Positions 22,035 to 32,458 of a stretch of DNA of 38,219 nt are shown here, in pieces (positions within the stretch are counted from its first letter, which is position 1; each line of letters opens with the position of its first letter). The stretch lies in contig JBPCJK010000064.1 of NCBI GenBank assembly GCA_051005375.1, positions 1 to 38,219 of the forward strand. The letters are read 5' to 3'. A program made the position numbers and the translations under genes. The notes under the pieces were generated by a model. That model made no database searches. It was not told the origin of the DNA and saw only the letters and a list, made by a program, of their open reading frames with translations. The DNA is from JADDRA01 sp051005375 (lineage in GTDB: Bacteria; Actinomycetota; Acidimicrobiia; Acidimicrobiales; CADCSY01).

Positions 22035-25000
22035 ACCTGCAGGACCTCGTCACCGTAGTGGTTGATGACCTTGATGGCGATCTTGCCCGTCTCTGGGGTC
22101 GGGAACGGGCGGCTCACGGTCGAGTACAGGCTCGCCCATGCGTTTTCGTCGATGTCGGCCCGCAGGGCGCGCCGGAGCTGGCCGTAGGGGTCGTTGCCGC
22201 CGGTGAAGTAGGCGTGGCGGACGAAGAAGCTCTCGCCGTTGTAGTTGGAGTCGACGAACCAGCAGGCGATGTCGTCGGTCGAACGGAGCGGACTTCGCCG
22301 GTGGTGGGGTCGTAGACGTCCACCCCGCGCACCTCGACCTCGAGCTCGTCGCCCGCGGAGCGGATGTCGACGTCGGGCTCGCCGAAGACCATGAACAGGT
22401 TGCCGGCACCGGTCTTCTTGAGCAGATCGCCGCCCATGGCCAGGTCGGGGTTCATCCGGACCAGGAGCACGCGGAGCCTGCCCAAACGGCGCTCCTCGGC
22501 GGCGACGGCGAACCCGTTCCCTGTAGGGGCGAACTCGCGAGCCGTCTCGCCCGAGTGGGGATCGAAGGCGAACCCGCACACCACCAGCAGGTCGAAGCCG
22601 GCGCCGCGCATGGCCTCCTTGGCCGCCTCCTTGACGTGGTCGGACCCGACGGTGCCGTGCTCGGGCCCGAGGCTGACCGCCACCCGGCGGGCCTCGCCGT
22701 CGGCGTCGGTGAACTCGCCCTCGGCCTGCACCCATGTCCCAGCGAAGAGGTCGAGCCGGTCGAAGCCGATGTCCTCGCCCTTGAAGGTGTTGTGCACCCC
22801 GGCCTTGCGGAGGTTGTCAAGAATGGTCTGCTCGAACGACGGCGACTCCGCGTCCGCTGCCGCCGCCACCTCAGTGCCTGTCGGCGGTGGGCGCTCGGCG
22901 TCCAGCACCCGGTGGGGCGACAGGCTCTCCGACGTGAACCGGCCGGTTACCCGCACCTTCTTGCCGTCCGCGTAGGGCTGGTCGACGAGGATCTCGCTCT
23001 CGGAATGAAGATCGATGGCGGTCTCGATTTGGTCCCGGCTCATGCGCTCGACGATGTCAGGGTTCTGGGCGATCGACTTGAGCGTGACGTGCGGCACCCG
23101 CTTGTAGACGAAGCCCTTGCGAACGTCGCCGCCGTACCCGTTGCCGACCGGCGGACGGCCGGTGACCTCCGCCTCCTTGGCCGCGCCCTCGGACGAGTCA
23201 GCGAGCAGGTAGTAGGGGAAGCGGGCACACATCAACCGGGTACGCGCGAGTGCCAGCGCGACCCGGCTGGTGTCGATGGTGATCCAGCGCCGGCCCCACT
23301 GCTCTGCCACGTAGGCAGTGGTGCCGGACCCGCAGGTGGGATCCAGTACCAGGTCACCCGGATCGGTAGTCATCAGCATGCAGCGTTGGATGACCTTCGT
23401 GTTGGTCTGAACAATGTATGTCTTGGCTTCCGTAAATGATCCCGTTCCGACATCAGTCCATATGTTGTTCAAGGGTAAGGCGGCGAAGTCGTCAAGGAAG
23501 CGCACGTACTGCAGGGTGGCATTGCGCGTGACGAAGAGGCGTCCGGCGAGGCGGAGTCGTTCCATCCCGTTCTTGTTAGTCTTCCATCCACCCCGACCAG
23601 GCCGAATCGTCCTTCCCTCGATCTCAACGGGAAACTGTGCGCTCTCTGGTGAGCTCTGGCTGGTCAGGTTGTCTGGGCGAAACAATCGGGCACCCGTCGG
23701 GAGAAGTGCTGGATCACGTAGCTCCCCGACGGTCGCCGGCCGATCACCATCAACCGGGTGGTGCACTCGCCGGTACAGCTCGGCGCCGGCGTCACCGATC
23801 TCCTTTCGCAGGTAGAGCTGGCGGTACTTGAGTTGGCCCACGTCCCGTGCGTACCAGAGGAGGTAGTCGTGGACATGCGCGAGAGTCACCGTCCCGCCCG
23901 AAGGACTCCCGGCGCCGCTCGTCGTCTTGATCGCTATCTGAGCTACGAAGTTCTCACTCCCGAACACCTCGTCCATCACGCTTCGCACCAGGTGGACGTT
24001 CTCGTCGCCGATCTGCACGAAGCAGGAACCCGACTCGGTGAGCAGCTCCCGTGCGACCGTCAGGCGGTCACGGAGGTAGGCGAGGTAGGAGTGGATGCCG
24101 AGCTCCCAAGTGTCGCGGAACGCCTTGATCTGCTCGGGCTGGCGGGTGACGTCGACGTGCTCGTGCTTGAACTCCTCGATCTCCACGGCGGCCGCCGCTT
24201 TGAACTCGGCGCTCATGGCGTCGCCCGACTCGAGCTGGGTGGAGTCCACCAGGACGGTCTTCGGACGCGACGACCACCGGCCGGCCTCCTCGTTGGAGAA
24301 CAGCGCGAGCTTGCCGGGGACGACCACGCTCCCGCCGTCGGCCAGCGCCTTGGCCCAACCGGCCACGTAGTCGAACACCAGCTTGGAGACGTTGGTGTTG
24401 TTGCACACGACGATGAACACCGGAGGCGTGGAGCCGTCGAGGTCGGCGGCGGTCTCCTGCCAACGCCGGAACGACTTCTCGTAGTTGCCGTACAGGCTCT
24501 GTAGCGCGCCTTCCAGCGGGCCGGGGAGGTTCGGCTCCCGCCCGTCGACGGCGTCGGTCTTACGACCCTTCTTGGGCAGGTCGTCGCGGATGCGCGGCCA
24601 CAGCCCCCGGTAGGTGGGCAGCCCTTCGGACTGGGCGGCGTTGTCGTCCACCGGGACCCGGGGGATCTTCACCAGCCCGGCCTCGATGGCGTCGATGAGC
24701 GAGAAGTCCGACACGACCCACTGGAACAGCGTCCCCTCGGGCCAACCCGAGCCCCGCAGGTAGAAGGGCGTCGCCGACAGGTCGTAGACGACCCGGACGC
24801 CGGTCTTGGCCGCCACCGCCTGCAGGCCCGTGACCCACACCCGTGCTTCCTCGTCGCGGCGGGCCGCCTCCCGCTTGTCCTCGCCGCTGAGCGGCGCCAG
24901 CTCGGTGCCGTCGTCGCCGACCCGGCGCCGGTAGCAGTGGTGCGCCTCGTCGTTGATCACCACGATGTTGCGCTTGGTGCCCAGCTCCCGGGTGACCCGG

Positions 25001-25833
25001 CGCACCATCTCCTCGGGCGTCTCGGTGAAGGTGCCCGGGCGCTGGCCGGCCAGCTCCTTGGTGAGCTTGGGCGCTTTCACTTTTTCTCGTAGTTGAAAGG
25101 CGTGGAAGTTGGTGATGAGGATCTTGGCCCGGCCGAGGTCGCCGAGCCGGTCGGCGGGGATGATGTCGCGCTGGCGGTAGTAGTTCTGCGGGTCCGACGG
25201 CAGCAGCACCCGCAGGCGGTCTCGGATGGTGATGCCGGGGGCCACGACCAAGAAGGCGTCGCCGAAGCGGCCGTCCTTGGAGTTGGCCACCTTGTTGAGG
25301 GTGTGCCAGGCGATGAGCATGGCCATGACCACGGTCTTGCCGGTGCCGGTGGCCATCTTGTGGGCGACCCGGAACAGGCCCGGGTTGGCGTCCTCTGCGA
25401 AGGTGCGCAGCTCGTTCTCGATCCACGGATCGCCGAGCTTCTTGGCCGCCTCGGTGAGGTAGATCGCCGTCTCCAGGGCCTCGATCTGGCAGAAGAACAG
25501 CGGCCGCTCCCGCTCGGCGTCGGTCCAGTACTCCAGCAGCGCCCGGGTCGTGGGCGTAACCGCAGGCCAGCCGAGCTCCCGCCACCGGGCCACCCGGTCA
25601 CGGATCTGGTTGATGAGCCGGTTCTCCTCGATGCGGTCGCCGGTCCACTCGTCGAAGACGAGCTGGCCACCATTCTTCTTCGCCTTGGGGATCGGGATGA
25701 AGTACGACGACGGGCGCCGACCGCCGACCACGTTGTCGGTGATGCCCTCGTCGTCGAAGCGGAAGTGGCGCTCCGGCGCGTCGTAGGGCCGGTTCAGGAT
25801 CGGGTTCTCGATGACGATCTGGGGACGAGGCAT
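21989..25833 (-). pseudogene. Type III restriction-modification chimera: Res N-terminal half fused in frame to Mod C-terminal half, with 3' frameshift
   Basis: One frame of 1239 codons from ATG 25833. Residues 1–~556 match the helicase half of a BPTD_3080-type Res protein: Walker A ATGTGKT near 161, NDEAHH near 294, DLSATPFYL near 345, PPVFIVVCNNTNVSKLV. At about 24150–24175 the text changes (EIEEFKHEH|VDVTRQPEQIKAFRDTWE) to a Mod methyltransferase, from WELGIHSYLAYLRDRL through DPTCGSGTT near 833 to the specificity part. Missing: helicase C-terminal motifs, the nuclease domain, and the Mod N-terminus with the catalytic DPPY. Near 22280–22292 the frame shifts, and the Mod end continues in another frame (STDDIACWF…GKIAIKVINHYGDEVLQVYDV) to 21989. 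Neither activity is expected. Genuine relic or assembly chimera. Confidence 0.85.
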
Positions 25834-25949
25834 GACCGGGTCCAGGCTAGAGAAGGCTGACGGTCGTCGCTGCCATTCGGGCCATGGAGCGGCCCGAACG
25901 GACGGACTCCGTACGTGTGTTGGTCACTGGAAACGGCCGGCGCGGGCCC

Positions 25950-27746
<1,797 letters not shown>

Positions 27747-27825
27747 CGGCTCAGGGTACGGCGGGGATGCGATCGAGGCTGCCGGTGGGGGTGCGGACGT
27801 GGTCGAGGAGCATCGCACGCGGGGG

Positions 27826-28023
27826 TCAGGACGCCGCCGTCCACCCCTTCCGGAAGATCTCGGCCATGAGGGCTCGGGGCAGGATGAGGATGGTTCCCGG
27901 GCGGTCCGGATTCAGCACGAAGAACACTTCGTCGCCGACCTCGGCACCGATGGCATCGAGCAACTCGCCGGGGATGCTCACCTGGTTCTTGGGCGTGACC
28001 TTGCGCGGGCCGCTCGGGAGCAT
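27826..28023 (-). CDS. AbrB/MazE-type antitoxin or regulator (SpoVT-AbrB domain)
   Basis: 65 residues from ATG 28023 (GTG 28044 would add seven). PRKVTPKNQVSIPGELLDAIGAEVGDEVFFVL is a swapped-hairpin AbrB domain covering most of the protein, followed by PGTILILPRALMAEIFRKGW. Such proteins bind their own promoter and often neutralise a PIN toxin. No PIN gene is adjacent, so it may be a free-standing regulator. A palindrome lies 25 bases upstream of the ATG and a TACGCT −10 box overlaps it. Confidence 0.82.
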   Translation of the reverse strand: MLPSGPRKVTPKNQVSIPGELLDAIGAEVGDEVFFVLNPDRPGTILILPRALMAEIFRKGWTAAS

Positions 28024-28047
28024 GCCGGGGCCATCCACCACCACAGC

Positions 28048-28063
28048 GTAGGAAGTTTCCTAC
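28048..28063. promoter_or_regulatory. Palindromic operator of the AbrB-like gene
   Basis: Perfect inverted repeat GTAGGAA-GT-TTCCTAC in the gap between the AbrB-like gene and the divergent DUF5678-like gene. It overlaps a minus-strand TACGCT −10 candidate (28051–28046), so protein binding would block AbrB-gene transcription. Palindromes of this GTAGGAA type are in my experience common ahead of actinobacterial AbrB genes. Confidence 0.5.
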
Positions 28064-28150
28064 CATGTGCACATGTTCTCGAAGTGGCACCGAAAGTTGG
28101 CCGGATTGAGACGGAAGTGGGGCTTGGCCTCCCGGGGGTACGCTTGTGCT

Positions 28151-28372
28151 ATGAGCCCCTACCGGGAACCCCGCGGCATGGAGCCCGTGGACCTCAGCGA
28201 GGCGCTCCGCAACTGCCCGGGCAAGTGGGTGGCTCTCCGCCAGGGGGAGATGGTCGAGGTTCGGGACACGCCCTACGCGCTCGTCCAGGCGCTTCACGAG
28301 AGGGACATCACCGACGCGACAATCATCCGGGCGCCCGAAGTGGGGGAACCGGAGCTCGTCGGACTCGGCTGA
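28151..28372 (+). CDS. DUF5678-like small protein
   Basis: 73 residues from ATG 28151 (ATG 28178 is an alternative and begins closer to the conserved part). Core: YPGKW-like 'NCPGKWVALRQGEMVEVRDTPYALVQALHERDITDATIIRAPEVGEPELVGLG', the pattern of DUF5678-like proteins (GKWVAL…G…ATI…PEEPELVG). Function unknown. A TACGCT box at 28139–28144, six bases before the ATG, suggests a leaderless transcript. It is followed after ten bases by the retropepsin-like gene, and such pairs look like one module. Confidence 0.65.
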   Translation: MSPYREPRGMEPVDLSEALRNCPGKWVALRQGEMVEVRDTPYALVQALHERDITDATIIRAPEVGEPELVGLG

Positions 28373-28382
28373 CGCCCCGCCC

Positions 28383-28943
28383 GTGGCCCGGCCAGACTTC
28401 CCCTGGCGGTTTCCCTACGTCATCGAGAAGAACTCAGACCAACACCCATTGGGCCGCACGCTCATGCGCCCGGCGGCCGAGGCCCGGCTCGTGGGCCCCT
28501 TGGGCCAAGGCCAGAAGGTCTTCGCACTCTTCGACTCCGGCTCTGACTACACCCTGGCCGCACCTTGGATGGCGATGGAGGCGGGCATCGACTTGGAATT
28601 GGGCACCGACACGGGTGCAGGTGGGTGGCAAGCCAAGAAGTATCCGGCTGGTTGAGACGACCGTTCGCCTCTGTCCCCCCGCCTATGACCCTGGCGGGCA
28701 CCCTGTGACGACGAGCACTCCCTCAGCTGGACGGCCGAGGTCGGCTTCTTCAAGAACTGGGAAGCGCCGCCATGGCTCTTGATCCTGGGCCAGATCGGCT
28801 TCTTCGACCACTTCACGGTGGTCATGAACCGCCATGCTCAGGCCGTGGCAATCGAGCCTCTTGAGCACTTCGATGACATCTACGGCACGGATCTCCCTCC
28901 AGGGCCGACGCTCATCGACCCGCCAACGTCACGACATGCGTGA
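28383..28943 (+). pseudogene. Retropepsin-like aspartic protease, broken by two compensating frameshifts
   Basis: Starts GTG 28383. First frame gives GQKVFALFDSGSDYTLAAPWMAMEAGIDL, with the DSG(S) active-site triad of retropepsins, then stops at 28655. The homologous text continues one frame over (VGGKPRSIRLVETTVRLCPPAY…GHPVTT, about 28620–28710). It then returns to the first frame (EHSLSWTAEVGFFKNWE…LILGQIGFFDHFTVVMNRHAQAVAIEP) to a stop at 28943. One inserted base near 28615–28630 and one lost near 28711–28713 explain this. As sequenced no full protease is made. Fits a single-domain protease of about 185 residues. Confidence 0.7.
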
Positions 28944-29064
28944 GGGGGGCGCCTGCACAACAACCTGCGACCGCCCCTCCTCGCCGCTCAGGCCCCGAGG
29001 GCAGGTCTGCACAACGGCCCCGCACGTCCCTCGTCCGCCGCGGGTGTGCTCTCGCCAGGTGGCG

Positions 29065-30438
29065 TCACAGCAGGGTGGCGGCCATGGTCGCCAGTGGGCT
29101 GCGCTCGCCCTGGGTCAGGCGGATGTGGCCGAAGAGGCGGCCGCCCCGCCCACCGCCCAGAGCGGCGGTCAGGACCGACATGGCGTTGTTGTGGGCGGAG
29201 AGGAACGGTGCGTCGATCTGGCTGGTGTCGCCGGTGAACACCACCTTGGTTCCCTCTGCCGCTCGGGTGAGCACCGTCTTGGCCAGGCTGGGCTCGAGGT
29301 TCTGGGCCTCGTCGAGGAGGACCCAGGTGCTGTGGAGCGATCGGCCCCGAAGGTAGGCCACCGAGTCCATGGTGAGCCGGCCCTCGGAGGAGATCTGGGT
29401 GATGGTCTCGTCGGCTGCGCCCTTGCGCCGACCGTCGCTCATGGCCACCACGGCGTCGTGGATCGCCCCCATCCATGGGTCGAGCTTCTCCTCCCTGGTG
29501 CCTGGGAGGTAGCCAAGCTCTTGGCGGCCGACCGCGACCAGGGGGCGGTAGATCGCCAACCGCTCATAGCCACGCTCGGCGGGGTTGTTCCACACCTGCT
29601 CCAGACCAGCAGCGATGGCCAGGAGGGTCTTGCCAGTGCCGGCGGGCCCATCGAGGGCGACCACGGCGACCTCGGGGTCGAGCAGCAGGTCGAGGGCGAA
29701 GCGCTGCTCGATGTTGCGGGCCTTGAGGTCGAACGCTTCGAGGTGCTGGCGCAACAGGCACAGGCGCTGGCCTCGGCGCCTGACCAGCGCCGACTGATGG
29801 CCGGCGCGCAGCACGCCGAACTCGTTCTCATGGAGCTCGTCGGCGCCGGCGACATCGGCGACCTCCACGCTGCGGTCGGCGAACAGCGCGTCGATCAGGG
29901 CCCCGTCCAGCCCCTCCAGGGTGTGCCACCCCGGCGAGTCGAGGTGGCGGCCGTAGGCCGGCAACGGCACGTACTCCTTGGCCGCCAGGCCGACGTGGGC
30001 GGCCTTGATCCGCAAGGCGGCGTCGTTTGACACCACCTCGACGTGGGCGCCATCGCGCTGGAGGCCGAGGGCGGCACCGATGATGCGGTTGCCGGATTGA
30101 GCGGGATCGAGGTAGTGCTCTGCGAGCAGGGCGTGGTTCACCCCGTTGAGCACTATGGCCAATGTGCCGCCGTGTGCCAGCTTGAGCGGGTCGACCAACG
30201 ACCCCCCGGCGCTGACCCGCAGGGCTTCCACCCCCCGCAGCGCCTCGCGAGCGGTCTGGCCCACGCCATCAGGACGCGCCTTCAGACCGTCGAGCTCCTC
30301 GATGACGGTGAGCGGGATCCTGAGCGCACATCCTTCGAACTGGTGGATGGCGCCGGGATCGGCGACAAGGACCGATGTGTCGAGCACGACGGTCTTGGTG
30401 GGAGCCAGAGCGTCGGAGAACATGGTCGTGGGCGACAT
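29065..30438 (-). CDS. PhoH2: PIN domain fused to PhoH ATPase
   Basis: 457 residues from ATG 30438 (ATG 30423 also possible). N-terminal PIN ribonuclease domain (KTVVLDTSVLVADP with D20; VIEELDGLK; VVSNDAALRIKA) and C-terminal PhoH ATPase (GPAGTGKTLLA near 265; VLLDEAQNLEPS near 370; VVFTGDTSQIDAP; RLTQGERSPLA). PhoH2 proteins unwind and cut RNA in vitro. It stands divergent from the phosphate-scavenging genes, and the family was named for phosphate-starvation induction in E. coli, so shared control is possible but unproven. Confidence 0.94.
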   Translation of the reverse strand: MSPTTMFSDALAPTKTVVLDTSVLVADPGAIHQFEGCALRIPLTVIEELDGLKARPDGVGQTAREALRGVEALRVSAGGSLVDPLKLAHGGTLAIVLNGVNHALLAEHYLDPAQSGNRIIGAALGLQRDGAHVEVVSNDAALRIKAAHVGLAAKEYVPLPAYGRHLDSPGWHTLEGLDGALIDALFADRSVEVADVAGADELHENEFGVLRAGHQSALVRRRGQRLCLLRQHLEAFDLKARNIEQRFALDLLLDPEVAVVALDGPAGTGKTLLAIAAGLEQVWNNPAERGYERLAIYRPLVAVGRQELGYLPGTREEKLDPWMGAIHDAVVAMSDGRRKGAADETITQISSEGRLTMDSVAYLRGRSLHSTWVLLDEAQNLEPSLAKTVLTRAAEGTKVVFTGDTSQIDAPFLSAHNNAMSVLTAALGGGRGGRLFGHIRLTQGERSPLATMAATLL

Positions 30439-30776
30439 CAGCGGTTCGCTCCTCGCGGTCGGCCGGCCGGGCCAGGTGGCTTCCGCCGGTCACTCCTGGC
30501 GACCGGCTCGGACGGCATCGCCACCACCATTCCAGTCGCTGGGACGGTGGTGGTGGACCGCGACGCGACCAGCTGGCTGGTGCTTTCGTGGGCAAAGACA
30601 AGCGTCGACGTTGCCACCCTGCTCATCCTGCACATCCTGAGTGCCGGGCTGACTTGAGGCCACCCACCACCAACAAACTGTTCCCTCACCCTTCATCCGA
30701 GGGACGCTTCGAGGACAGGTTGCCCTCCTAGGTTCCGTCCAGACGAACTGATCGTCGAGATGGACCAGGAGGCGCC
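30439..30776. promoter_or_regulatory. Divergent phoH–phoD control region with a weak PHO-box candidate
   Basis: 338 bases without a gene. Two adjacent 11-base units, GTTCCCTCACC (30680–30690) and CTTCATCCGAG (30691–30701), share the spacing and TTC…C pattern of actinobacterial PhoP (PHO) boxes, but the match is imperfect. AGGAGG at 30767–30772 serves phoD. Promoters for both genes must lie here. Confidence 0.3.
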
Positions 30777-32354
30777 GTGCCCGGGGAGAACGACAGACCC
30801 TTCGACCGCCGAAAGTTCCTCAAGGCAACGGTGGGGGCCGGGGCCACCGGATTCGTGGTGGTAACGGCTCCCTCGTTCGTCAAGCCCGTCTTCGCAATGG
30901 TCCGTTCGGGCCGACCGTCGGTGACCCACGGCGTGCAGAGCGGCGATGTCACCGACCGCTCTGCGGTGGTGTGGGCCCGGGCCGACCGGCCGGCCCGGAT
31001 GTTGGTCGAGCTGGCAGAGTCGCCATCGTTCTCGGGCGCCCGAAGTTTGCAAGGGCCGTTCACCGACGAATCCCGTGACTTCACCGCCCAACTCCGGCTC
31101 CACGGCCTGGCCGGCGGCCGGGACGTGTTCTACCGGGTGCGTTTCGCCGACCGCAACGACGAGGCGTTGACCAGCGAGCCAGTCGTAGGCCACTTCCGGT
31201 CGGCGCCCACCTCTCGCCGGGACGTCTCCTTCCTGTGGTCGGGTGACACCGCCGGCCAGGGGTGGGGGATCAATCCCGATGCCGGCGGGATGCGCACCTA
31301 CGAGACCATGCGCCAGCTCAGCCCTGACCTGTTCATCCACTCGGGCGACACCATCTATGCCGACGGCCCACTCGCCGAGACCGTCGCACTCCCCGACGGT
31401 GGCACCTGGCACAACGTCGTCACGCTCGAGAAGTCCAAGGTGGCCGAAACGTTGGCCGAGTTCCGGGGCAACTTCCGCTACAACCTCCTCGACCACAACG
31501 TCCGACGCTTCAACGCCGAAGTGCCGGTGCTCGCCCAGTGGGATGACCACGAGACGGCCAACAACTGGTACCCCGGCGAGATCCTCGACGATCCCCGTTA
31601 CACCGTCACTGACGTCGACGTGCTGGCGGCGCGGGCCAACCAGGCTTTCCACGAGTACTTCCCGGTCGGCGAAACCTCCCAGGAGCCGGGCCGGATCTAC
31701 CGCAGGGTCTCATACGGACCGTCGCTGGACGTGTTCCTTATCGACCTGCGCACCTACCGTGGGCCCAACACCGCCAACGACCAGGCCAGGGCGAGTGAGG
31801 TCACCGAAATCCTCGGAGAGGCCCAGCTCGCCTGGCTGCAGCAGGAGCTGCGCGGCTCGAAGGCGACGTGGAAGGCCATCGCCTCCGACCTCCCGATCGG
31901 GCTGATCGTGCCTGACGGCCCCAGCCAGGAGGGCATCGCCCAGGGGCGCCCTGGAGCGCTCGGCCGCGAGCTCGAGATCGCCCGGCTGCTGTCGTCGATC
32001 AAGGCTGACCGCGTCCGCAACGTGGTGTGGTTCACCGCCGACGTCCACTACACCGCCGCCCACCACTACGACCCGGCCCGGGCCACGTTCAGTGACTTCA
32101 CCCCGTTCTGGGAGTTCGTGTCCGGCCCACTCAACGCCGGCACGTTCGGGCCCAACACCCTCGACCCGACCTTCGGGCCCGAGGTCCGCTTCCAGCGGGC
32201 GGCCGATCGCCCCAACCAGCCGCCGACCGACGGGTTGCAGTTCTTCGGCCACGTGGTGATCGACGGTCGGAGCCAGGTCATGACCGTCCGACTGATGGAC
32301 GTCGCCGGCGACGTGCTTCACCGGGTCGAACTCGAACCAGAGGTAAGTGGATGA
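30777..32354 (+). CDS. phoD: PhoD-family alkaline phosphatase, Tat-exported
   Basis: 525 residues from GTG 30777, four bases after AGGAGG. Twin-arginine signal RRKFLKATVGAGATGFVVV (11–29), then a PhoD fibronectin-like N-domain (VTHGVQSGDVTDRSAVVWARAD) and the metallophosphatase core: LWSGDTAGQG, SGDTIYADGP, AQWDDHETANNW, FLIDLRTYRG, WFTADVHYTAAHHYDP. These carry the metal ligands. It hydrolyses phosphomono- and diesters outside the membrane and is exported folded. First gene of a run of phosphate-releasing enzymes; it ends 104 bases before the NucH start. Confidence 0.95.
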   Translation: MPGENDRPFDRRKFLKATVGAGATGFVVVTAPSFVKPVFAMVRSGRPSVTHGVQSGDVTDRSAVVWARADRPARMLVELAESPSFSGARSLQGPFTDESRDFTAQLRLHGLAGGRDVFYRVRFADRNDEALTSEPVVGHFRSAPTSRRDVSFLWSGDTAGQGWGINPDAGGMRTYETMRQLSPDLFIHSGDTIYADGPLAETVALPDGGTWHNVVTLEKSKVAETLAEFRGNFRYNLLDHNVRRFNAEVPVLAQWDDHETANNWYPGEILDDPRYTVTDVDVLAARANQAFHEYFPVGETSQEPGRIYRRVSYGPSLDVFLIDLRTYRGPNTANDQARASEVTEILGEAQLAWLQQELRGSKATWKAIASDLPIGLIVPDGPSQEGIAQGRPGALGRELEIARLLSSIKADRVRNVVWFTADVHYTAAHHYDPARATFSDFTPFWEFVSGPLNAGTFGPNTLDPTFGPEVRFQRAADRPNQPPTDGLQFFGHVVIDGRSQVMTVRLMDVAGDVLHRVELEPEVSG

Positions 32355-32458
32355 CGCCGTGGCCCTGGCCGCTTCGTCCGTCACAACTCACGTCGGCCGC
32401 CGCCGACTTGCGCCCGCACCTTGACCCGTCCCACCCCTTCCCGACCCTGGAGCCGTTG

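Noticed and set aside
32351..32458. Nuclease start at ATG 32351 overlapping the phoD stop
   Set aside because: It would put 36 residues before a clear signal peptide; ATG 32459 has a GGAG site and a proper secretion signal.
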